Shown piece by piece: positions 44,002 through 53,791 of a stretch of DNA of 64,000 bases; the stretch's first letter is position 1, and the number at the start of each line of letters is the position of its first letter. Both the position numbers and the translations under genes were made by a program. The notes under the pieces were generated by a model. It had not been told where the DNA came from. It made no database searches and worked only from the letters and a program-made list of their open reading frames with translations. The stretch spans positions 39,394 to 103,393 of the forward strand of contig DEAA01000003.1 in NCBI GenBank assembly GCA_002346545.1, in the 5' to 3' direction. Source of the DNA: Acidobacteria bacterium UBA2994 (lineage in GTDB: Bacteria > Acidobacteriota > Vicinamibacteria > Vicinamibacterales > UBA8438).

Positions 44002-45753
44002 TTAGCGGGGCCGATACTGGTTCGTGATCGGCAGCCGCCGGTCGCGGCCGAATGCGCGGACCGATATGCGGACGCCGGGCGGTGCCTGCCGACGCTTGTA
44101 TTCCGCGCGGTCGACGAGCGAGACGATGCGCCGCACCAGCTCGGCATCGAAGCCGAGCTGAATCACTTCGTCTGGGCTGCGGTCCGCTTCGATGTAGGCC
44201 TCGAGGATCGCGTCCAGCTTGTCGTAGGGGGGCAGGCTATCGGTGTCCAGCTGATGCTCTCGCAACTCGGCGGTTGGCGGTTTCTCGATGATCCGGATGG
44301 GAATTGCCTCGGTTTCTCGGTTTCTCCACCGTGAGAGGCGATAGACCCAGGTTTTCAGCACGTCCTTCAGCACCGCGAATCCGCCGGCCATGTCGCCGTA
44401 GAGCGTGGCGTAGCCGACGCTCATTTCACTCTTGTTCCCGGTGGTCAGGACCAGCCAACCGAATTTGTTCGACAGCGCCATCAGTAGGTTGCCGCGGATG
44501 CGTGCCTGCAGGTTCTCTTCGGCCACATTCTGGTCGGTGTCGGCGAAGGGGCCGGCCAGCGCGGTGTCGTAGCTTCCCATTAGATCAACAATCGGCAGCT
44601 CGATCAGTTCGACGCCCAGGTTCTCGGCGAGCTCGCGGGCGTCGTTTCGGTTCATATCGGTCGTGAACCGCGATGGCATCGAGACCGCGGTCACGGCATT
44701 GGCCCCGAGGGCATCGGCCGCTACAGTCAGAGCCAGGGCCGAGTCGATTCCGCCCGAGAGCCCGAGCACGGCGTGTTTGAAGCCATTCTTGTGGAAGTAG
44801 TCTGCGGTGCCCAGGGTCAGCGCGCGGTAGACCTCCGCGTTGGGATCGAGCATGGGCGGTGTGGGTTTTGCCTCGAGTGGCCGCGCCGTGGTGTTCCGGC
44901 CGGATACCGTTGCGGTCTGGACCCGCTCGCCTGCGGCGGGTCGAGACTGGCGCCACCGGGGATCGTGGAGCCGGCGGCGCGCCACGCTCACCGCATCGAT
45001 GTCGGCTAGGACCAGGTCCTCTTCAAATTGGAGACCACGAGCTACAACCTGACCCATCGGGTCGAGGACAAGGCTATGTCCGTCGAACACGAGCTCATCC
45101 TGGCCGCCCACGGCGTTACAGAAGGCGACGAAACAGCCATAGTCGCCCGCGCGCTGCGCCAGCATGCGCTCTCGTTCAGCTCCCTTGCCGCGATGGTAGG
45201 GTGAACCTGAGAGATTCACGATGAGCTCGGCGTTGCCGTCGATGGCGGCCCATTGACCCGGGCCACCCGGATACCAGAGGTCTTCACAGACCGTGATGCC
45301 TACCCGGACGCCTCCGACCTCGACCACCAGCGCGCGCTCGCCACGGGCGAAATACCGCTGTTCGTCAAAGACGCCGTAGTTCGGGAGGAAGTGCTTGCGG
45401 TAGATCCCGACGACGTCGCCGTCTGCCACCACCGCGGCGGCATTGAATAGGTCGCCGTCGAGCGCAGGAAATCCGACCACCGCGACCGTGCCGGTCACTG
45501 ATGCCGCCAACGCCCGGAGGCCCTGGGACGCCGTCTCGGCTAGCCGAGGATTCAGCAGCAGATCCTCGGGTGGGTAGCCCGTCAACGAGAGCTCGGGGAA
45601 GACGGCCAGGTTAGCTCCCTGGGCAGCAGCAGCAGCGATGTCGGCCTCGACCCGCGCGAGATTCCCCTCGAGGTCGCCGACTGCCAGATTGCTCTGGCAG
45701 AGCGCGACCCTGAGCCGCTGATTCCGGGAGGTGTGCTGTTCTAATGCGGTCAT
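44002..45753 (-). CDS. nadE: Glutamine-dependent NAD+ synthetase
   Basis: A two-domain enzyme of about 583 residues making NAD from deamido-NAD with glutamine as ammonia donor. The N-terminal nitrilase-like amidase has E54 (FPELSLTGY), K120 (YRKHFLPNYG) and C156 (VCEDLW). The C-terminal synthetase has the P-loop LGLSGGIDSALA. ATG 45753 is chosen over GTG 45780. The N-terminal MTALEQHTSRNQRL is short before the first strand. Confidence 0.96.
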   Translation of the reverse strand: MTALEQHTSRNQRLRVALCQSNLAVGDLEGNLARVEADIAAAAAQGANLAVFPELSLTGYPPEDLLLNPRLAETASQGLRALAASVTGTVAVVGFPALDGDLFNAAAVVADGDVVGIYRKHFLPNYGVFDEQRYFARGERALVVEVGGVRVGITVCEDLWYPGGPGQWAAIDGNAELIVNLSGSPYHRGKGAERERMLAQRAGDYGCFVAFCNAVGGQDELVFDGHSLVLDPMGQVVARGLQFEEDLVLADIDAVSVARRRLHDPRWRQSRPAAGERVQTATVSGRNTTARPLEAKPTPPMLDPNAEVYRALTLGTADYFHKNGFKHAVLGLSGGIDSALALTVAADALGANAVTAVSMPSRFTTDMNRNDARELAENLGVELIELPIVDLMGSYDTALAGPFADTDQNVAEENLQARIRGNLLMALSNKFGWLVLTTGNKSEMSVGYATLYGDMAGGFAVLKDVLKTWVYRLSRWRNRETEAIPIRIIEKPPTAELREHQLDTDSLPPYDKLDAILEAYIEADRSPDEVIQLGFDAELVRRIVSLVDRAEYKRRQAPPGVRISVRAFGRDRRLPITNQYRPR

Positions 45754-45887
45754 GACGGCTAGCGGCTGCCTCTCTGTCACCTTACCATCGGCTTGACGCT
45801 AACCAGCGCCGTGACGGGACAGTTGCCTGGCGGGGGTGGACGTTGTGTGCCGTTCTGTGCAATGTCGGTGGGAAGCGACGAGCCGTG

Positions 45888-46316
45888 CTACTGACCGGTG
45901 GAGCCGAAACCTCCGGAGCCCCGTTCGGTATCGTCCAGGTGCGTGGCTTCCTCGACGTCGACTGCCAGCGTAGGCTGGACCACGAGTTGGGCCACCTTCA
46001 TGCCCTGTCGGACGGCGAACGCGTCTCTGCCGTGGTTGACCAGGATCACGCCAACCTCGCCACGGTATCCCTCGTCAATCGTCCCCGGTGTGTTGAGCAC
46101 TGTCACGGAGTGTTTTAGCGCCAGGCCGCTGCGTGGACGGACCTGGGCTTCGGTCCCGCCGGGGAGCTCCACCGCAATCCCGGTCTTGACCAGGCGGGTC
46201 TCGCCAGGGGGGATCTTCAGGTCGATGGCGGCGAAGAGATCGAGACCGGCGTCGCCGGGATGAGCACGAGAGGGGAGAATGGCGGCGGGGGACAGCCGTT
46301 TGACCTTCAGCCGCAT
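45888..46316 (-). CDS. dut: Deoxyuridine 5'-triphosphate nucleotidohydrolase
   Basis: A 142-residue trimeric dUTPase removing dUTP to limit uracil in DNA. Motifs: [12 protein letters not shown] (motif 1), [10 protein letters not shown] (2), [17 protein letters not shown] (3), and the C-terminal [11 protein letters not shown] (motif 5, closing the active site). Interesting partner in function to the uracil-DNA glycosylase at 17460. It starts 8 bases after the DUF3014 gene. Confidence 0.97.
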   Translation of the reverse strand: MRLKVKRLSPAAILPSRAHPGDAGLDLFAAIDLKIPPGETRLVKTGIAVELPGGTEAQVRPRSGLALKHSVTVLNTPGTIDEGYRGEVGVILVNHGRDAFAVRQGMKVAQLVVQPTLAVDVEEATHLDDTERGSGGFGSTGQ

Positions 46317-46324
46317 CTGGCTTG

Positions 46325-47161
46325 CTAGCGGATCACTTCCGGCGTCGGCAGCCGGCTGGTGTCGATGCCGAGCTCGCGCGCGATATCCACCAGGCTAGCC
46401 TGCACCGCGCGAACATTCCGTGGTCCCATGGTCATCAGCTGCTTCTGGACAGGCTGCAGATCCTCGAACGCGGGGTCCTCGAACTCGTGGAACGCGGCGC
46501 GCGCGACGAGACGCAGTTCGCGCTCGAGCACGGGCGTCTCGAGGAGATTGGCGATGGCTCGAGCGAGGGTGCCGTCGAAGCCGCCGTCGGGATGACCGAG
46601 CTCGGCGTAGGCGTCGCGGATCAGCGGACGCAAGGAGCGATAGATCTCGGCCGCGCCAACTGGGTTGATCGACGCCACGACCTCGGCGTGCACGTTGTAG
46701 CGGGCATAGCTGGCCGGGTCTACCGTCAGCGACGTGCCGGCGCCCGTCGTCGTGAAGCGCTGGGTCGGGCGCAGCGGCGTCAGCCGCTCGGTGGGGTTGT
46801 TCCCTTCAGCAATGTTCTGGACCACGAAGACGAAGGTGCGGAGTAGGTCGTCGGGAATGAGCCAGGCAGCGAACGCCGGGTGGGACGTCAGCGCGCCGAC
46901 GAGCGCGCGCACCAGTGAATCGCTCTCGTCGAGTGAGGGCAGAAGCAGCTCTTCGACCGGCGCGTCGGTCGGAGGGGCGGTATTAACGAGAGCGGGTGGC
47001 GGCGAAGCCGGCGCGGCGGTGCCCAGTTCGTCTTCCACGGGATGGCCCGTACCGAAAAAGTAATACGAGCCCAGGCCGGCGACGACGGACAGGATGACCA
47101 CAGCAACCAGTGGTCCGAAGTACTGGCCTCCGGGGCGAAATGGCGAGGCAGCTGGTGTCAC
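46325..47161 (-). CDS. DUF3014 family membrane protein
   Basis: A protein of about 278 residues with one N-terminal membrane helix ([22 protein letters not shown]) and a soluble DUF3014 domain ([56 protein letters not shown]). GTG 47161 has AGGA 8 bases upstream; a TTG at 47197 adds 12 residues. The family is of unknown function and occurs in Proteobacteria and Acidobacteria. It is probably in an operon with dut (8-base gap). Confidence 0.87.
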   Translation of the reverse strand: MTPAASPFRPGGQYFGPLVAVVILSVVAGLGSYYFFGTGHPVEDELGTAAPASPPPALVNTAPPTDAPVEELLLPSLDESDSLVRALVGALTSHPAFAAWLIPDDLLRTFVFVVQNIAEGNNPTERLTPLRPTQRFTTTGAGTSLTVDPASYARYNVHAEVVASINPVGAAEIYRSLRPLIRDAYAELGHPDGGFDGTLARAIANLLETPVLERELRLVARAAFHEFEDPAFEDLQPVQKQLMTMGPRNVRAVQASLVDIARELGIDTSRLPTPEVIR

Positions 47162-47278
47162 GCGGCTATTCCTGCGGCGCGCTTCGCACTGGGCCAACCT
47201 CGCCCTGCGCGATGCGCCCCGGACAGTTGGACTCTCCCATCATAGGCCACCTGCGCCATGGTCACCAGTGGGCGGCGA

Positions 47279-48376
47279 TTACGGGGCGCGGGTCGCCGAG
47301 GGCGCCCGTGGCGTTACGTCGTGCCGGTTGACGATTTCGGAGAAGAAGATCTCGCCGATCCGTCGGTATCCCGCACTGGTGGGATGAAATCCGTCGGGGC
47401 CGATGATGCCCGGAACGCCGTCGAGCATGCTGTAGAGGTCGATGACGCCGCCCCTCCCGAGCGTCGGGGCCATCGCGCGGATCTCGTCGTTGAGCGCTTC
47501 GATCGATGCCCGAGTGCCGGGGTCTGAGGCTTCGCGGGGTGCAGTGGTGGGCGTCAAGGTTGCCAGTAGCACCTCGACTCCCAGGCCCTCGGCCGTGTTC
47601 ACCATCCACCGGAGCTCGGAGGCGATCGATCTGACGTCGATGGCGGACGTGTTGTTCGGACCGGCTTCGAACAGCGCGAGGTCGATGTCGTTGAATCCCT
47701 CGAAGAGCATCATGACTTCGGGTTGGGTGGCGAGGAGGGTCGACCTCAGTCGGGCGGCGCCTTCGGCCACCTTCTCACCCGAGCGACCCTCGTTGGCCAC
47801 GGTGAACTGCTGTGTCATGTACGCCGGTGTCAACAGGTTCTGGAGGACCGCGGGATACGCGTTGAGAGGTTGCACGGCCCGTGAGATGCTCGCGCCGCCG
47901 CGACTGCTCGCCGCCCGAAGCATGGCCGGGATCTGGAGTGGGTCGCTGCCTGGCGCCGAGAAGCCTTCCGAGACGAAACCCGCGGTGATGCTGTCGCCAA
48001 AGGCAAGGAACCGCGTGAAGCGGAGTTTCGGGTCCGGCGGGGTGATGTTGATGTCGAAGCTGCACGCGCTCGCGTAGGTCGGCTCGGCCGACGTGCAGGT
48101 CACCGTCGAGGTGCCGATCGGGAACGCCGTCCCGGATGTGGGGGCGCACGAGCTACGGTCGACCGTGACGCCCGCGAGCGTCGGCGGACTCCAGGTCATG
48201 GTGACCGGAAGTGCATCGACGGACTGCTGCGCCATCGCGGGTGGGCAGCTCATCGGAATCGCCCCTGGGCTCGTTGGGGCGGCCAGGGTGGCCATCGGAG
48301 CATTCGAATCGCCCGAGCAGGCGGCCGCAAGGCCGGCAAACATAACCACCAGGAATAGTCGCCGTGTGAAGCTCAT
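47279..48376 (-). CDS. SGNH/GDSL hydrolase lipoprotein with HYR-like domain
   Basis: A 365-residue protein. The lipobox AGLAAAC places the lipidated Cys at residue 20. Residues about 58-110 form an HYR-like Ig fold (VTMTWSPPTLAGVTVDRSSC). GDSITAG with Ser 129 is block I of SGNH hydrolases, FNDI block III, and DGFHPTSAGY gives the catalytic Asp-His. Likely a lipoprotein esterase or lipase/acetylesterase. Confidence 0.9.
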   Translation of the reverse strand: MSFTRRLFLVVMFAGLAAACSGDSNAPMATLAAPTSPGAIPMSCPPAMAQQSVDALPVTMTWSPPTLAGVTVDRSSCAPTSGTAFPIGTSTVTCTSAEPTYASACSFDINITPPDPKLRFTRFLAFGDSITAGFVSEGFSAPGSDPLQIPAMLRAASSRGGASISRAVQPLNAYPAVLQNLLTPAYMTQQFTVANEGRSGEKVAEGAARLRSTLLATQPEVMMLFEGFNDIDLALFEAGPNNTSAIDVRSIASELRWMVNTAEGLGVEVLLATLTPTTAPREASDPGTRASIEALNDEIRAMAPTLGRGGVIDLYSMLDGVPGIIGPDGFHPTSAGYRRIGEIFFSEIVNRHDVTPRAPSATRAP

Positions 48377-48505
48377 GAACAGTCGAGATGTCGCGTGTCG
48401 AGCGGGCGTCTCTCACCCGGAGATGACCGGTGTGAGCCACCGGCAAACGAAACGCAGCAAATATTACGAGGCCAGGGGGCCGAACGCAATCCCGGACGAT
48501 GTCGG

Positions 48506-48898
48506 CTAGCGTCCGCTGGGCTGGATGACGCCCTGGTCGTCGTCGTCGAAGGGGACAGTGCTCGCCGACATCCCGTTTCGCTCGAGGATGTAGGCCACGA
48601 TGCTTTCGAGGCTCGTATCGTCCGGTTTTCGGCCGGCGGGCGGCATGGCCGCCTTGACGTAAGCGAGCAGTTCACGGGCAGGGCGTCCGCCCCAGAATCC
48701 CTGGAAGTCGGCGCCGGCGAGCGGGGGGGCATCCAGGCCCCCAACTAGGGCGGCGGTGTGGCAGGTGGCGCACGAGTCGTTGTAAGCGGTTCGTCCGGCA
48801 CGTGCCTGATTTCCGGTAAACCGAGCCGGCGCCGATTGAGCCGACATCCAGCCGCCCAGAAGGAAGACCGAGCAGAGGATCGGCAGGAGGAGCCGCAT
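48506..48898 (-). CDS. c-type cytochrome
   Basis: A 130-residue periplasmic cytochrome with a signal peptide (residues 3-20). The heme motif is C43-A-T-C46-H47, and the distal ligand is probably Met 85 (VKAAMPPAGR). It has the QARAGRTAYNDSCATCH start typical of single-heme class I cytochromes. ATG 48898 is used rather than an upstream ATG at 48940, which overlaps the CHRD gene and would put the signal peptide internally. Starts 7 bases after the CHRD stop. Confidence 0.91.
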   Translation of the reverse strand: MRLLLPILCSVFLLGGWMSAQSAPARFTGNQARAGRTAYNDSCATCHTAALVGGLDAPPLAGADFQGFWGGRPARELLAYVKAAMPPAGRKPDDTSLESIVAYILERNGMSASTVPFDDDDQGVIQPSGR

Positions 48899-48905
48899 CT
48901 CGGGT

Positions 48906-49325
48906 CTACCAGACCGACGCGAGCCACCCGCGAATTTCACCCTCGGGGTTGTTCTCGGTGTGGATCTGCACGTAAAGCTCGCCCGCCCGCAGCGCCTCGA
49001 CCTGCTCGCCGTTTAGGTCGACCTGACCGGTCAGGCGTCCGTCGTGGGCTTCGGTGACCTCGATGGTAAACACCGGCGGGCCACGCCGACCAGGGGGGGC
49101 CTGATGCACGTGAGCCGCGGTGGCTGATGAACTTAGGCCTTTAAATCCGCCGGAGACGTCGAGCAGCCGGCCGCTGAGCGCCGCCTGCACCTCTCCGGAC
49201 CCCGAGAGCCTCTGGTAGGTCGAGAAATCGACGGGCAGCACCGACAGCCTGCCGCTGAACTGCTCGGCGTCCTGGGCGGCGGTGGCCGCGAGGCCCATCA
49301 GGAGGAAAGCGACAGCAATTCGCAT
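48906..49325 (-). CDS. CHRD domain-containing exported protein
   Basis: A 139-residue protein with a signal peptide (MRIAVAFLLMGLAATAA). The CHRD domain has AHVHQAPPGRRGPPVFTIE and LYVQIHTENNPEGEIRGWL, the His and Gly motifs of the family, whose function in bacteria is unknown. Its ATG lies directly after the TAG of the CaiB/BaiF gene, and the cytochrome gene follows within 7 bases: a likely three-gene operon. Confidence 0.92.
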   Translation of the reverse strand: MRIAVAFLLMGLAATAAQDAEQFSGRLSVLPVDFSTYQRLSGSGEVQAALSGRLLDVSGGFKGLSSSATAAHVHQAPPGRRGPPVFTIEVTEAHDGRLTGQVDLNGEQVEALRAGELYVQIHTENNPEGEIRGWLASVW

Positions 49326-50519
49326 CTACGATTCCTGCCCGTTCTCTGGCGTCCGGCCGGTCGACCGGACGCCAGTACGTTCAGCTAACTCAGTTTCGAT
49401 CTCGGTGGTGTGTTCCCCGAGCGCCGGCGGTGGACGATCGAGGACGGCCGGAGTCCGAGACAGCTTGATTGGGTTGCCCAGTGTCTGGATGGGGCCAAGC
49501 TCGGGGTGTGTCAGCTTGGGCAGCATCTCCCGCGCCTGTAGTTGAGGGTCGGCTAGCGCTTCGGCCAGTGAGCGCACTTCACCGCATGGCACGGCGTGGG
49601 CACGGAGACGGCCTATGATTTCGTTCCGGCTTAATCGGCTCACACACTCGGCGAGCAGCTGCTTCAGCTCGGGCCGGTGACGCATTCGGTCGGTGTTGGT
49701 CCGGAAACGCTCGTCAGTTTCGAGCGCGGGTAGCTCAAGGGCCAGGCAGAACTGATGCCACAGTCGTTCGTTGCCGGCGGCCACGATGACGAGCCCATCG
49801 CTGGCTTCGATCGTCTCGTAGGGCGTGAGCGAGTGATGGTCGTTGCCTTCGCGGCCAAGCTCTTCGCCGGTCGCGAACAGGACATTGGCGGGCAGTGACA
49901 TCGCGCTCGTCATCGAGTCGAGCAGGGCAATGTCGACGTGCTGACCCAGCCCAGTTTCGTCTCGATCCCGCAGGGCGAGCAGGATCCCATTCATCGCGTA
50001 GAGCCCGGCCAGATAGTCGGTGATTGCCACGCCCACCCGCGTGGGAGGGCCATCGCGCTGTCCGGTGACGTGCATCAGGCCCGCCTCCCCTTGGATGACG
50101 GTGTCGTAGCCAGGGAGGTCGCGTTTCGGCCCCTGCTGCCCGTAGCCGCTGATCGAGCAGAAGATGAGACGCGGATGCCAGGACCGTACCGAGGCGTAGT
50201 CGAAGCTCAGCTTTTTCAGGCTGCCAGGCCGGAAGTTCTCAATTAGGACATCGGCTGTTTCGATCAGCGCTCTGAGGGTGCGCGCCCCGTCGGCGTTCTT
50301 GAGGTCGAGGGCCACGCTCTTCTTGCTGCGATTCATGCCCAGGAAGAAGGTACTGACCTTCCCGCCCGCAAATGGGGCCCAGAGGCGCGTATCGTCGCCG
50401 TGGGTTGGCTCTTCGACCTTAATGACCTCGGCGCCCATGTCGCCGAGCAGCATCGCGCAATACGGGCCGGCCAGCACCCGCGTCATGTCGATGACCCGGA
50501 GTCCGTGGAGGGGGGGCAT
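49326..50519 (-). CDS. CaiB/BaiF family CoA-transferase
   Basis: A 397-residue class III CoA-transferase. GLRVIDMTRVLAGPYCAMLLGDMGAEVIKVE is the family's N-terminal nucleotide-binding start, FFLGMNRSKKSVALDL follows, and the catalytic Asp is near residue 170 in VGVAITDYLAGL. Substrate (carnitine, bile acid, alpha-methylacyl, succinyl-benzoate type) unknown. Divergent from the SLC13 transporter. Confidence 0.94.
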   Translation of the reverse strand: MPPLHGLRVIDMTRVLAGPYCAMLLGDMGAEVIKVEEPTHGDDTRLWAPFAGGKVSTFFLGMNRSKKSVALDLKNADGARTLRALIETADVLIENFRPGSLKKLSFDYASVRSWHPRLIFCSISGYGQQGPKRDLPGYDTVIQGEAGLMHVTGQRDGPPTRVGVAITDYLAGLYAMNGILLALRDRDETGLGQHVDIALLDSMTSAMSLPANVLFATGEELGREGNDHHSLTPYETIEASDGLVIVAAGNERLWHQFCLALELPALETDERFRTNTDRMRHRPELKQLLAECVSRLSRNEIIGRLRAHAVPCGEVRSLAEALADPQLQAREMLPKLTHPELGPIQTLGNPIKLSRTPAVLDRPPPALGEHTTEIETELAERTGVRSTGRTPENGQES

Positions 50520-50612
50520 GACGAGGCCGGATTATACCGCGGTCTTCCGGGTGGTCTGGCTCGATGCGTCTGGGAAGTGTAAGGTGCGTCGGATGACCAT
50601 GGGGCGAGCGGC

Positions 50613-52049
50613 GTGAGCGCCGACGGAGCAGCGGCGCGGCCGGCGGTTCGCTGGGAGCGCCTGCTGGCGCTGGCCGGCATCTACGTCGTTGTGGCGCACT
50701 TGCTGCCTTCTCCGGCCAGCGTGACCGCCGAGCAATGGCGCCAGGTCGGTGTGTTCTTCGCCACGGTCGGCGGGCTCATGCTGCAGCCGTTGCCCGGCTC
50801 GCAGGTGGTCCTGCTCGGTCTCACGGCGATGCTTATCGTGGGGGGGGTGCCGCTCGACCGGGCGCTCGATGGGTATTCCGCGCCGACGGTCTGGATGGTG
50901 CTCGCGGCGATGCTGATGTCGCGGGCGCTTCGTGATTGCGGGTTGGCGCGCCGCGTGGCGCTCTGGTTCGTGCGAGCCATTGGTGGCACGTCGCTCGGAC
51001 TTGGCTACTCGCTCCACCTGACCGATCTCACCCTGGCCACCGGCGTTCCGTCCATCACCGCCCGCTCGGCCAGCATCGTGTTTCCGATCGCGCGCAGTAT
51101 CAGCGGGCTCTACAAGTCGCACCCGGGGGCTTCGTCGGCCGTGCTCGGGGGGTTCCTGATGACCTGTATGTACCAGGGCAGCGTCATCTCCTCGGCCATG
51201 TTCTTCTACAGCAGCGCCGCGAACTTGCTGTTGGGCGAGATGGCGGCGGAATTCGCCGGCGTCACCATCACCTGGACGAGCTGGTTCACCGCTGGGTTAC
51301 TGCCGGGCGCGGTCTCCAGCCTCGTGGTGCCCTATCTTGTCTACCGGACACTGCCGCCAACCCTCACCCGGACGCCGGCCGCCTCCTCGTTTGCTAACAC
51401 GGAGCTCCGGGCGCTGGGACCGATCCGCGGTCGCGAGGCAGTGGTGGCCGCCACCTTCATCGGGCTCATCATTTTCTGGGTGATCTCGGCCTGGGTGGAT
51501 GGTCTGTCGCCGACCTTGGTGGCGTTTGTCGGGCTCACCGTGTTGTTTATCACCGGTGCGCTCGATTGGGGCAGCGCGCTCGACGAGCGGTCGGCCTGGG
51601 ATGTGTTCGTCTGGTACGGCGGGCTCTTGACCATGGGCGGGGTGCTCAACGACACCGGGGTGGCGACCATCTTCGCGACCTGGTTTGGCAGCTGGTTTTT
51701 CGCAACGTCCTGGGTTGTCGTGTTTCTGGTCACGCTGGTGGTCTACTTCTATACGCACTACTTCTTTGCCAGCACGACGGTTCACGCCTTGGCGATGTAC
51801 CCCCCGTTCCTGGCGATGCTCGTGGGGCTGGGTGCCCCTGCCCCAGTGGTGGTCTATAGTCTGGTGTTCGTCAACAATCTGATGGCCGGTCTCACACACT
51901 ACGGCACCACCACGTCGCCGATCATCTTCGTCGAGGGGTATGTGTCACTGCACGACTGGTGGCGGGTCGGCTTCTATGCCTCGGTTGGGAACCTGGCGAT
52001 CTGGTTGCCGGTTGGCATGCTGTGGTGGAAGGTGCTTGGACTGTGGTGA
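50613..52049 (+). CDS. SLC13/DASS family sodium:anion symporter
   Basis: A 478-residue inner-membrane transporter with about 12 membrane segments. GTG 50613 starts the ORF, giving the first helix at RLLALAGIYVVVAHLL. Features: LTDLTLATGVPSITARSASIVFPIA and the second SNT-like motif near THYGTTTSPIIF. Similar proteins import di- or tricarboxylates with Na+. Its end overlaps the amidohydrolase start (GTGA), so uptake and hydrolysis may be linked. Confidence 0.88.
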   Translation: MSADGAAARPAVRWERLLALAGIYVVVAHLLPSPASVTAEQWRQVGVFFATVGGLMLQPLPGSQVVLLGLTAMLIVGGVPLDRALDGYSAPTVWMVLAAMLMSRALRDCGLARRVALWFVRAIGGTSLGLGYSLHLTDLTLATGVPSITARSASIVFPIARSISGLYKSHPGASSAVLGGFLMTCMYQGSVISSAMFFYSSAANLLLGEMAAEFAGVTITWTSWFTAGLLPGAVSSLVVPYLVYRTLPPTLTRTPAASSFANTELRALGPIRGREAVVAATFIGLIIFWVISAWVDGLSPTLVAFVGLTVLFITGALDWGSALDERSAWDVFVWYGGLLTMGGVLNDTGVATIFATWFGSWFFATSWVVVFLVTLVVYFYTHYFFASTTVHALAMYPPFLAMLVGLGAPAPVVVYSLVFVNNLMAGLTHYGTTTSPIIFVEGYVSLHDWWRVGFYASVGNLAIWLPVGMLWWKVLGLW

Positions 52050-53575
52050 GCGTGGCGCACGTGCTGGGCAGGCGGCGAGGGACGGCTCTGGCGGTGGCCG
52101 TGCTGACGGGCGTCGTCACCGGATGCGGGGAACCGCCGTCCGAGCCGGTCGATCTGCTCATCACAGCCGGACGGGTGCTGGATCCAGAAACCGGTCTAGA
52201 CGAGGTTCGCAACGTCGCCATACGGGACGGACGCATCGTGGCGGTCTCCGGCCAGCAGCCGGCCGCGGACGAGGTGCTCGACGCGCAGGGGTTGGTCGTG
52301 GCGCCTGGCTTCATCGACCTCCATGCGCATGGCCAGGACCATGAGAGCAGTCGATACCAGGCGCGGGACGGGGTGACGACCGCGATGGAGCTCGAGATCG
52401 GGGTGTATCCGGTGGCCGAGTGGTACGCCGAGCGTGACGGCCGCGCGCTGCTGAACTTCGGGGCCACGGTGAGTCACCAGGGCGCGCGTCGGCAGGCCTT
52501 CGGGGGACTGATTGCGCGCTCGGCTGGCGACGCTACGTTCACCCTCGGGCGGGGTGGGGGCAACGACGCGTTTCTCTACGAGGCGGCCACTGATGACGAG
52601 CTTCGTCGCGTCGCCCGGCTGATGTCGGACGGCCTCGACGAGGGCGGTCTGGGCTTCGGCTTCGGGATTAGCTACACACCGGGCGCCAGTCATCGCGAGC
52701 TCTGGCAGCTCTTCGGCGTCGCAGCTGAACGAGACGCGCCCGTCTTTATCCACCTCCGGTCGAGTGGCGCGTTTCGGAACGGCGGTGCCATCGCGCCGTT
52801 TCAGGAGGTGATCGCCAACGCTGCTACGACCGGCGCGTCGGTCCACATCGTGCACATGAACAGCAGCGCGGGGGAGGCTGCGCCCGACGTGCTCGGTCTG
52901 ATCCGGGGGGCGGTGAACCAGGGGATTGACATAACGACCGAGGCGTATCCGTATACCGCCAGCGCGAGCCGCATCGAGTCGGCGCTTTTCGACGGATGGG
53001 TCGGACGGAGCGACGACGCTTACGGCCGGCTGCAATGGGTCGAGACTGGCGAACGACTGACGGCCGAGTCGTTCGAGCGCTACCGCCAGCATGGTGGATG
53101 GGTGATTACGCACGGGCGCGAAGAAGAGACGAACGAGTGGATCGTGAGTCAGCCCGATGTCATCGCGGCCAGCGACGGGATCCCGTTCAGCGACGGCCAG
53201 GCCCACCCGCGCGGGGCCGGCACCTTCGCCCGTATCCTTGGGCACTATGTGCGTGATCGCGCGGTGCTGACACTGATGGACGCCATTCGCAAGATGACGC
53301 TACTCCCGGCCCGACGACTCGAGACCATCGTGCCAGCGATGCGCGCCAAGGGGCGCGTTCAGGTGGGCGCCGACGCTGACCTGACGCTGTTCGATCCCGA
53401 GGCGGTCATCGATCGAGCGACTTACGCGGCGCCCGACCGTTTCTCTGAAGGCATCCGCCACGTGCTGGTAGGGGGTACGTTCGTGGTGCGGGATGAAGCG
53501 CTGGTGGACGGCGTTTTCCCTGGGCAGGCCATCCGTAGCGGATTTGCTCAGACCGCGACGGATCAGTTCCAGTAG
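52046..53575 (+). CDS. Amidohydrolase, N-acyl-D-amino-acid deacylase-like lipoprotein
   Basis: A protein of about 509 residues. GTG 52046 overlaps the symporter stop. A lipobox GVVTGC follows the signal (TALAVAVLTG), so it is an exported lipoprotein. The amidohydrolase fold has GFIDLHAHGQD (metal HxH), HLRSSG and HIVHMNSS, typical of D-aminoacylases and related enzymes. Such enzymes release D-amino acids from N-acyl derivatives; the exact substrate is not evident. Confidence 0.87.
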   Translation: MSVAHVLGRRRGTALAVAVLTGVVTGCGEPPSEPVDLLITAGRVLDPETGLDEVRNVAIRDGRIVAVSGQQPAADEVLDAQGLVVAPGFIDLHAHGQDHESSRYQARDGVTTAMELEIGVYPVAEWYAERDGRALLNFGATVSHQGARRQAFGGLIARSAGDATFTLGRGGGNDAFLYEAATDDELRRVARLMSDGLDEGGLGFGFGISYTPGASHRELWQLFGVAAERDAPVFIHLRSSGAFRNGGAIAPFQEVIANAATTGASVHIVHMNSSAGEAAPDVLGLIRGAVNQGIDITTEAYPYTASASRIESALFDGWVGRSDDAYGRLQWVETGERLTAESFERYRQHGGWVITHGREEETNEWIVSQPDVIAASDGIPFSDGQAHPRGAGTFARILGHYVRDRAVLTLMDAIRKMTLLPARRLETIVPAMRAKGRVQVGADADLTLFDPEAVIDRATYAAPDRFSEGIRHVLVGGTFVVRDEALVDGVFPGQAIRSGFAQTATDQFQ

Positions 53576-53791
53576 TAGTCGGGGACACCCACTTGGTCTT
53601 CCTCACGATTTCGATGATGGCGCGTCTGTCGTCTGCCGACAGTCGGTCGCTCGGAGTAGGCAATTGGCGGAGGAGACGGGACCAGCGGCGCCGACACCGG
53701 GCCTAGGCCGATAGCGCACGCATGGTGCTCAGCGCTACCAGGAGCGCGGGGACGCTCACACGCATCCACACGGTGACTAGATGGTACCGGG

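Noticed and set aside
53576..53791. Minus-strand frame with a segment like DRLSADDRRAIIEIVRKT, suggesting a transposase helix
   Set aside because: Short, extends antisense into the amidohydrolase gene, and no inverted repeats or partner frame were found.
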